Shown here piece after piece: positions 1-5,874 of a stretch of 7,452 nt of DNA. The notes beneath the pieces were generated by a model. It saw only the letters and a program-made list of their open reading frames with translations. It was not told the DNA's origin and did not search any database. The position numbers were made by a program, and so were the translations under genes. Position 1 is the first letter of the stretch; each line of letters starts with the position of its first letter. Source of the DNA: Anaerolineae bacterium (GTDB lineage Bacteria; Chloroflexota; Anaerolineae; Anaerolineales; Villigracilaceae); the NCBI GenBank assembly GCA_003524705.1, contig DQGV01000015.1:1-7452 (forward strand), in the 5' to 3' direction.

Positions 1-3000
1 TATATGGCGGCACGCGGCATGAAAGATAAAGACTCAAAACTAGACCGTCATTCATCACATTTGTTGTTGCTAGCAGAAAATGAAAAAGGTTATCAAAATT
101 TATTAAAGATTGCCTCCGCTTCACAAATGGAAGGCTTCTATTATTATCCACGCATTGACCATGATTTTCTTGCGGCACATTCAGAGGGATTAATTTGTAC
201 AAGCGGATGTATGTCGGCTGAGATACCGAAGGCGTTGTTATATGAAAATCCAGAAGAGGCGACACGCCGATGGAATTGGTATTACGATTTATTTGGTCCT
301 GATAGATTCTTTATCGAACTGCAAAGTCACAACATTCCTGAAATTACAGAATTAAATAAAAAATTATTAGAACTTGGTGCAAAATATAACGCGCGTTATA
401 TCGCCACCAATGATGTGCATTACATCAATCAAGAAGATGCGCTTTTGCAAGATATTTTGTTAGCCATGCAAACCCAAACGGTATTGAGTGATACCGAACG
501 TATGCGCATGACCGATGATTCATATTTCTTGCGTCCACCTGCTGAGATGCAAAGATTGTTTGCAGAAATTCCTGAGTCAATGTCGAATACGTTGTTGATT
601 GCAGAACGATGCAATGTGAATCTCGATTTCAAGGGGTATCACTTACCAGAATTTCCTGTGCCGTCTGGTCACACCGCTGAAACATATTTACGGGAGTTGT
701 GCGAAGCTGGGGCTAGGAAAAGATATCAGGATGATGCAAACAGCTCGAAAGTAAGAGAGAGGCTTGATTATGAACTTCGAGTCGTGCACGAAATGGGATT
801 CGATGCTTATTTCTTAATCGTATGGGATTTATGTCGCTTCGCGCGTGACAATGGAATTTGGTACAACGCGCGCGGCTCCGCCGCTGGTTCTATCATCGCC
901 TACACATTGGAAATCACAATGGTTGACCCATTGGAACATGCATTGATATTTGAACGGTTTTTAAATCCAGGTCGTATCTCAATGCCTGATATTGATTTGG
1001 ATTTTCGAGATGACCGCCGTTCTGAAATGTTGGAATATTGTGCCAACAAATATGGCTCGGATAAAGTTGCTCAAATTATTACATTTGGAACAATGGGAGC
1101 CAAAGCCGCTATCCGTGATGTGGCACGTGTGATGGAAATTCCATTGCCTGAAGTTGACCGCCTTGCAAAACTTGTGCCGTTTGCCGCTAACAAAGGCGCA
1201 GGTATGGAAGATGCCATGGCGGTGCCAGAGTTTAAAGAAATTTATAACAATAACCCTAAAATGCGTGAAGTGATTGATATTGCCACAAGAATGGAAGGCA
1301 CTGTCCGCAATGCAGGCACACACGCGGCTGGTGTGGTGATTTCTGATAAACCAATTACAGAATATTTACCACTTCATCGCCCGACTTCAAATTCAGAAGA
1401 AACGCCGATTAAATCTGTCACACAATTTGAAATGGGCGTGCTCGAATCATTGGGCATGTTGAAAGTAGATTTTCTTGGATTAATTACGTTAACCGTCATG
1501 GCGCGTGCTTGTGACTTTATTGAAAAACGTCATGGCATTAAATATGATTTGACGAATATCCCCATTGATGACCCGAAATCATTTGAGTTAATGGGTGCTG
1601 GGCAAACCGCTGGTGTGTTTCAAGTAGAAGGTGGCGGTATGACTCGTTACCTTGTACAAATGAAACCAAAAAATTTGGATAACATCATTGCTATGGTGGC
1701 ATTGTATCGTCCTGGTCCGATGGCGTTTATTCCAGATTACATTTCACGTATGCATGGCACACAAGCAGTGAAATATCGCCACCCAGCTATGGAACCAATT
1801 TTCAGCGATACATTCGGAATCCCTGTATATCAAGAACAATTGATGCGTGCCGCAGTGGAACTAGCAGGTTATACACCTTCTGAATCAGATGAATTGCGAA
1901 AAGCGATTTCAAAAAAGAAAAAAGAAGATATTGATAAGCATCGTAATAAATTTGTCAAAGGGGCAATTTCAAAAGGCATGGATGAATCAACTGCCAATGC
2001 CATTTATTCAGATTGGGAAGAATTCGCGCGTTATGGCTTCAACAAATCTCACGCCGCTGATTACGGTGTGATTGCCGTACAAACCGCATTTCTAAAATCA
2101 AAATATCCAGCAGAATACATGACCGCGCTCATGTCTGCATCAGCAAGCCAAACTGAAAAAGTTGCTTACTATGTGGCAGATGCTCGCTTAATGGGTGTGC
2201 CCGTTTTACAACCTGATATCAACGCTTCTGAATGGGATTTCAGCATTGAAGATATTGATGGCAAACCAAACATTCGTTTTGGCATGGGTGCGATTAAGAA
2301 TGTTGGTCAACAAGCCGTGCAACCGATTATTGATGAACGAATCAAAAACGGAAAATTTACAGACCTGAATGATTTTGCCAGAAGAGTGGACTTACGCACT
2401 GTAGGCAAACGCGCGCTCGAATGTTTAATTAAAGTCGGTGCTATGGATTCGTTTGGTAATCGCGCTTCTATGCTCGCTTCATTAGATCGCATTGTTGCAA
2501 TTTCAAGCGCACACTTCCGCGCCGCAGATGCAGGTCAGATGAGCATGTTTGGTAGCACCAGCGGCGTTGTTGAATCAATTCATTTGCCTGAAGTGAAAGA
2601 TGTTGATAAACGTGAAATGTTAAATTGGGAACGCGAACTCATCGGGCTTTATATTTCAGACCATCCACTAAATGAATATCAAGCCACGCTCGCGCAAATC
2701 GTCAGTTATTTTTCGGGTCAACTTTCCGAATCAAGTCACGAAGAAAAAGTTCGCGTAGCGGGTCTCATCACAAACATTCGCCCATATACAACGAAAAGTG
2801 GTAAGCCTATGGGCTTCGTCACCATTGAAGATATTCAAGGTGTGATTGAAACTGTTTTGTTTCCGAAAACTTGGACGCAATATCAAAATCAAATCAGCAA
2901 TGGTCAAATTGTGATCATCGAAGGAAAAGTTGATCAAAGCAACACGCCACCAAAAATTTTAGTTGATTCGATTAAGACTGAAATCAAAATTTTAGAATCT

Positions 3001-3678
3001 GCGGATGATTCGACTCACAAACCTGTTTCGGCTCAAACGCCAAACGCTTCGACTCCTACGGTCAAACCTGTTTCAGCACCTAAACAGAATCAAACGCCCA
3101 AACCTGTGATTCAAAAACCGCAAATGCAAGTTGCAGAACCACCCGTAGATTATTCCATAGATGAAGATATGCCCCCACCACCTGATAACTTCCCAGATGA
3201 TTGGGAGAATCAATGGCAACCAACATTTGATGATGCAAAAGTTGCATCACAAAAAGAACCAAAATTTAAAAAAGATGAAGAAGTGACTCCACCAGTAGTA
3301 ACACGAGTTGTTTCAGCTTTAGAAAATGTTGAAGTGTTAGAACAACTGGAAGATAAGTTTGAAGCGGTTATTCCATCTTTGTATGTTCCGTTAGCAAAAG
3401 AAAATAAAGACAAAGAACATCCGCCACAACAAATCACAATTACATTGCGTTCCACAGGTGACCGTGAGCGCGATAAACGCCGCATCAAAACCTTGTATGG
3501 CACGTTGATTTCGTATCACGGACGCGATAAATTTAGTTTTCAAATTTTTGAAAATAGCAAAGGTCATCTAATTGACTTTCCAAACGACAGCACGCGCATT
3601 TGCCCTGAGTTGTTTGAACGCTTGAAAAAATTATTGAATGAAGAAACTTGGCAGGTTGAAGAGATAACGTATCAATAA
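1..3678 (+). CDS. dnaE: DNA polymerase III subunit alpha, 5'-truncated by the window
   Basis: Replicative C-family DNA polymerase, which extends primers at the fork as the core of the cytoplasmic pol III holoenzyme. The frame is open to the left edge (TAT precedes the ATG at 4). The opening YMAARGM matches the middle of a PHP domain, so the start and about 70-85 residues are missing. Numbering from the ATG at 4: PHP domain to ~210, with metal ligands H19, C69, D137 and H139 visible; palm with RGSAAGS (290-296) and PDIDLDF (328-334); catalytic Asp are D329, D331 and, in VDFLGL, D489. YRPGPM (568-573) and FNKSHAADY (679-687) follow, then helix-hairpin-helix ~760-830, clamp-binding QMSMF (845-849) and an OB fold 914-978. 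A Pro-rich linker (~998-1139) leads to a small C-terminal domain (1140-1224). The full protein would be ~1300 residues, longer than E. coli's 1160 mainly because of the linker. No frameshift or intein is seen. Confidence 0.98.
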   Translation, partial: YMAARGMKDKDSKLDRHSSHLLLLAENEKGYQNLLKIASASQMEGFYYYPRIDHDFLAAHSEGLICTSGCMSAEIPKALLYENPEEATRRWNWYYDLFGPDRFFIELQSHNIPEITELNKKLLELGAKYNARYIATNDVHYINQEDALLQDILLAMQTQTVLSDTERMRMTDDSYFLRPPAEMQRLFAEIPESMSNTLLIAERCNVNLDFKGYHLPEFPVPSGHTAETYLRELCEAGARKRYQDDANSSKVRERLDYELRVVHEMGFDAYFLIVWDLCRFARDNGIWYNARGSAAGSIIAYTLEITMVDPLEHALIFERFLNPGRISMPDIDLDFRDDRRSEMLEYCANKYGSDKVAQIITFGTMGAKAAIRDVARVMEIPLPEVDRLAKLVPFAANKGAGMEDAMAVPEFKEIYNNNPKMREVIDIATRMEGTVRNAGTHAAGVVISDKPITEYLPLHRPTSNSEETPIKSVTQFEMGVLESLGMLKVDFLGLITLTVMARACDFIEKRHGIKYDLTNIPIDDPKSFELMGAGQTAGVFQVEGGGMTRYLVQMKPKNLDNIIAMVALYRPGPMAFIPDYISRMHGTQAVKYRHPAMEPIFSDTFGIPVYQEQLMRAAVELAGYTPSESDELRKAISKKKKEDIDKHRNKFVKGAISKGMDESTANAIYSDWEEFARYGFNKSHAADYGVIAVQTAFLKSKYPAEYMTALMSASASQTEKVAYYVADARLMGVPVLQPDINASEWDFSIEDIDGKPNIRFGMGAIKNVGQQAVQPIIDERIKNGKFTDLNDFARRVDLRTVGKRALECLIKVGAMDSFGNRASMLASLDRIVAISSAHFRAADAGQMSMFGSTSGVVESIHLPEVKDVDKREMLNWERELIGLYISDHPLNEYQATLAQIVSYFSGQLSESSHEEKVRVAGLITNIRPYTTKSGKPMGFVTIEDIQGVIETVLFPKTWTQYQNQISNGQIVIIEGKVDQSNTPPKILVDSIKTEIKILESADDSTHKPVSAQTPNASTPTVKPVSAPKQNQTPKPVIQKPQMQVAEPPVDYSIDEDMPPPPDNFPDDWENQWQPTFDDAKVASQKEPKFKKDEEVTPPVVTRVVSALENVEVLEQLEDKFEAVIPSLYVPLAKENKDKEHPPQQITITLRSTGDRERDKRRIKTLYGTLISYHGRDKFSFQIFENSKGHLIDFPNDSTRICPELFERLKKLLNEETWQVEEITYQ
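3019..3107 (+). repeat. Degenerate direct repeats coding for KPV units in the DnaE linker
   Basis: The octamer aaacctgt occurs three times, at 3019, 3064 and 3100. The first two copies extend to 14 bases with one mismatch. The spacings, 45 and 36 bases, are multiples of three, so each copy encodes Lys-Pro-Val in frame. A second short repeat, caaacgcc, occurs at 3034 and 3091. The region looks like internal duplication in a disordered, Pro/Thr/Gln-rich tether between the OB fold and the C-terminal domain. It probably only sets linker length. Confidence 0.6.
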
Positions 3679-3688
3679 ATAATCAATC

Positions 3689-3721
3689 AGACCTCTGAGG
3701 TTTTAAAAACCTCGGAGGTCT
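3689..3721. repeat. 33-bp palindrome between dnaE and the acetyltransferase gene
   Basis: Two 16-base arms (3689-3704 and 3706-3721) flank a single A. Fifteen pairs are Watson-Crick and one (3696/3714) would be G-U in RNA. Each arm is itself a mini-palindrome, ACCTC-N-GAGGT, so the element can fold as one long hairpin or two small ones. It starts 10 bases after the dnaE stop, where a terminator is expected. However, neither strand has a proper T run after the stem: the + side reads attaaataaaa, the - side tgattgattatt. It could be a transcript-end or RNA-stabilising hairpin, or a copy of a dispersed palindromic repeat. The sequence alone cannot decide. Confidence 0.8.
3714..3719 (+). promoter_or_regulatory. 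Shine-Dalgarno-like GGAGGT inside the palindrome
   Basis: GGAGGT lies in the right arm of the palindrome, 15 bases before the ATG at 3735. It is the only purine-rich match upstream of that gene; the intervening bases are A/T-rich with no GAGG. The spacing exceeds the usual 5-9, so its use is uncertain. If the hairpin forms, this sequence is paired and hidden from the ribosome. Confidence 0.35.
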
Positions 3722-3734
3722 ATTAAATAAAACT

Positions 3735-4178
3735 ATGAACATCATTCGAGCCACCATTGACCACACAGACTTAATCGCCCCACTCTTTGACTTATATCGT
3801 CAATTTTATAAAGCTGAAGAAAATCTCGAGGCCTCACGTCAATTTATTTTTGATAGATTATCAAAAAACGAATCCATAATCTTTCTTGCAATGGACAATG
3901 ACAAACCGATTGGATTTGTGCAGTTATATCCATTGTTTGCTTCAGTTGCATTGAAATCTTTATGGCTGTTGAATGATTTATATGTAGATGAATCTGCAAG
4001 AAAATTAGGCGTTGGTGAAGCCTTGATTCACGCCGCTGAAAATTTTGCCAAAGAAACCAATGCTCGCGGATTGTTTTTACGAACTGCGACAGATAATTTT
4101 CCCGCTCAAAAGTTATACGAAAAATGCGGCTGGGTAAGAGATGAACAGTTTTATCGCTATGATTTGATTTTTAAGTAA
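3735..4178 (+). CDS. GNAT-family N-acetyltransferase
   Basis: A 147-residue single-domain protein of the GCN5-related N-acetyltransferase fold, expected to move an acetyl group from acetyl-CoA to an amine; the substrate cannot be told from sequence. Visible family marks are the beta-4/alpha-3 acetyl-CoA loop LYVDESARKLGVG (82-94, with R89, G92 and G94 as the Arg-x-x-Gly-x-Gly signature) and the motif B region TDNFPAQKLYEKCGW (119-133), which closes on Y128 and the usual C/G/W-containing turn. Length is normal for the family. No signal peptide or membrane segment is seen, so it is cytosolic. The ATG at 3735 is the first possible start in frame. The gene follows dnaE by 56 bp and converges on rpoD. 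It may be read through from dnaE; I see no convincing promoter of its own. Confidence 0.9.
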   Translation: MNIIRATIDHTDLIAPLFDLYRQFYKAEENLEASRQFIFDRLSKNESIIFLAMDNDKPIGFVQLYPLFASVALKSLWLLNDLYVDESARKLGVGEALIHAAENFAKETNARGLFLRTATDNFPAQKLYEKCGWVRDEQFYRYDLIFK

Positions 4179-4187
4179 TGCAAAATA

Positions 4188-5747
4188 CTAATCCCCCAAA
4201 TAATCTCTCAACTCCCTGCTCTTAGACGGGTGACGTAATTTCCTTAACGCCTTGGCTTCAATTTGGCGCACGCGTTCACGAGTGACATCAAAGAAGCGGC
4301 TGACTTCCTCAAGCGTGTGTTCTTTACCGTCCCGAAGCCCAAAGCGTAATTCGAGCACATCTCTTTCCCTGTCTGTAAGTGAAGCGAGGGCATGTTGAAT
4401 TTGCTTGCGGAGCATTTCTTTTGATGCAGAATCCATAGGCGAAGGTGCATCTACATCTTCAATGAAATCACCCAAAGCACTTGATTCATCATCACCGACG
4501 GGACCTTCTAACGAAACAGTTTCTTCGGCAGATTGCAAAGCGCGAGTCACTTTTTGTGAAGCGACATCTAACCTTCTTTGCAATTCAGGTTCAATGATTC
4601 GATTCTCAGCATGGGCTTTGAGAATTTCTTGCACATCCGATGCGGAAAGATACCCCGTTTCCATAGCAAGTTCTTCATTGGTTGGGTTACGTCCTAATGT
4701 TTGAATGAGGTGACGTTGCGCACGCAAAATGCGCGAAATTGATTCAAACAAATGCACTGGAATACGAATCGTGCGGGCTTGTTCGGCAATGGAGCGATTG
4801 ATAGATTGACGAATCCACCAAGTGGCATAGGTGCTAAATTTGAATCCACGACGTGGATCAAATTTGTTGATGGCGCGTAACAAACCCATGTTGCCTTCTT
4901 GAATTAAATCAAGCAATGGAATGCCACGACCTAAATATCTTTTCGCCACACTGACGACTAATCTTAAATTGGCACGAATGAGTGCTTGGTTTGCAGTTTC
5001 AGCACGTTCTTTAATGGCATTCATTTCGTTTAATAATTCTTCATCGGAACATAAATTTCGATACAGGGTGCGTTGTGATGGAAAAGATTTTTCTTCTTGA
5101 GCATGTTTCAGTAACCAGTCTGCATATTTAGATGGGAGCAAATGCAAACTAAGAAAGACGCTATAAGCATGGCGTGCGAGATTATCCCAAAGATGGTCTA
5201 CACCCCAGTGACCGTTATCAAGATAGGTGCGTAAATACGAAGCAGAAGCAATTTCCCACCCAGTATGAAGCGTTTGTGATTCTGAAATCATGTTTGCTAA
5301 ATTGGGAAGTTCATGGTCGAGTCGTTCGGCATCTTCAATTAATCTATCCCACGATGTAATCATTTCAGAAATCAAAGAATGATAAATAGATGCAGGCAAT
5401 GAAACGCCTTTGCGTTGTTTGAGTTTGCGTAACGTTTCAATGAGCCGATGCGCTTCTATTAAAGTTGCCAGCCGAAATTCACTATCAGAATCTAATAACT
5501 TGACTTGACCAATTTCACGCAAATACAAACGCACGGGGTCTTCAGAATGGTCAGTTGTTTCGTAGGCAGGGATTTTGAGCGAATCTTCAAGGTCTTCAGT
5601 TTGATTCGCTAACATTGAATCATCAGGTTCGAGAAAATCATCGTCTGAAAAGTTGACAGGGTTGAGAGATTCTAAAACGCCGTCTACAGAAAGCGGTTGG
5701 TCATCTTTTTGTTTTGATTTCGGCTTGTTTTCTTTTTGAGCAGACAT
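4188..5747 (-). CDS. rpoD: RNA polymerase primary sigma factor (sigma-70 family, RpoD/SigA)
   Basis: Primary sigma factor, which directs RNA polymerase to housekeeping promoters. With the ATG at 5747 it has 519 residues. Region 1.1 is absent; a charged N-terminus leads to region 1.2 ([11 protein letters not shown], 70-80). An unusual block follows (~101-248). Region 2 (~249-322) has the core-binding [11 protein letters not shown] (280-290) and the -10 helix [11 protein letters not shown] (304-314). Region 3.0 is RTIRIPVH (325-332). An extra ~30 residues (378-407) precede region 3.2 ([21 protein letters not shown], 411-431). Region 4 ends with the -35 helix [20 protein letters not shown] (488-507). 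I chose the ATG over an in-frame GTG at 5783 because GGAG lies 10 bases upstream of it and a -10-like hexamer overlaps the longer reading. It lies downstream of dnaG and tail-to-tail with the acetyltransferase gene. Confidence 0.97.
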   Translation of the reverse strand: MSAQKENKPKSKQKDDQPLSVDGVLESLNPVNFSDDDFLEPDDSMLANQTEDLEDSLKIPAYETTDHSEDPVRLYLREIGQVKLLDSDSEFRLATLIEAHRLIETLRKLKQRKGVSLPASIYHSLISEMITSWDRLIEDAERLDHELPNLANMISESQTLHTGWEIASASYLRTYLDNGHWGVDHLWDNLARHAYSVFLSLHLLPSKYADWLLKHAQEEKSFPSQRTLYRNLCSDEELLNEMNAIKERAETANQALIRANLRLVVSVAKRYLGRGIPLLDLIQEGNMGLLRAINKFDPRRGFKFSTYATWWIRQSINRSIAEQARTIRIPVHLFESISRILRAQRHLIQTLGRNPTNEELAMETGYLSASDVQEILKAHAENRIIEPELQRRLDVASQKVTRALQSAEETVSLEGPVGDDESSALGDFIEDVDAPSPMDSASKEMLRKQIQHALASLTDRERDVLELRFGLRDGKEHTLEEVSRFFDVTRERVRQIEAKALRKLRHPSKSRELRDYLGD

Positions 5748-5757
5748 TCTCTCTCTT

Positions 5758-5761
5758 CTCC
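5758..5761 (-). promoter_or_regulatory. Ribosome-binding site deciding the rpoD start
   Basis: On the minus strand GGAG stands 10 bases before the ATG at 5747, followed by a run of alternating G and A that could also pair with the 16S tail. The GTG at 5783 has only cagggtttga in front of it, a poorer match. This favours the 519-residue protein over a 531-residue form. Confidence 0.6.
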
Positions 5762-5771
5762 ACGAGGCTGT

Positions 5772-5805
5772 ACTATACAACACTCAAACCCTGCGATAGT
5801 GTCAA
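5772..5805 (-). promoter_or_regulatory. Candidate promoter in front of rpoD
   Basis: On the minus strand a perfect TTGACA (5805-5800) sits directly after eight A residues (5813-5806), which could act as an UP-like element. TATAGT (5777-5772), one base off the -10 consensus, lies downstream. The gap between them is 22 bp, longer than the usual 16-18, so the pair may not work as a simple promoter; TTGTAT at 19 bp is an alternative -10. Use of TATAGT would start RNA near 5765, leaving a leader of about 18 bases that keeps the GGAG and excludes the GTG at 5783. Confidence 0.4.
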
Positions 5806-5835
5806 TTTTTTTTAGCCATAGAGTTAACTGAGAAA

Positions 5836-5861
5836 AGATTTTAAGAACTTCTCAAAAATCT
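5836..5861 (-). terminator. Weak hairpin after dnaG, possible attenuating terminator
   Basis: Fourteen bases past the dnaG stop the minus strand reads AGATTTT, then AGAA-G-TTCT as a tight centre, then AAAATCT, with a 2x1 internal mismatch. It is followed by tttctcagtt, only a partial T run. The stem is A/T-rich and probably weak. It might partly separate dnaG and rpoD transcription; read-through is just as plausible. Confidence 0.25.
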
Positions 5862-5874
5862 CTGTGGCAAAGTT

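Noticed and set aside
4..6. ATG at 4 as the dnaE start
   Set aside because: It falls inside the PHP domain; the frame is open to the edge and the N-terminal metal-binding part would be missing.
979..1323. Minus-strand open frame of 114 codons within dnaE
   Set aside because: It is antisense to the conserved palm domain, with His/Cys/Phe-rich composition typical of a shadow frame. The other short frames inside dnaE, rpoD and dnaG (e.g. 3210-3503, 4405-4704, 6024-6371) are rejected for the same reason.
3689..3721. Classical intrinsic terminator for dnaE
   Set aside because: The stem is strong but no T run follows on either strand, so it was listed as a palindrome with possible 3'-end function instead.
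5781..5783. GTG at 5783 as the rpoD start, giving 12 more residues
   Set aside because: It has a poor ribosome-binding site, and the likely -10 hexamer lies within this stretch; the ATG at 5747 has GGAG at proper spacing. It cannot be fully excluded.
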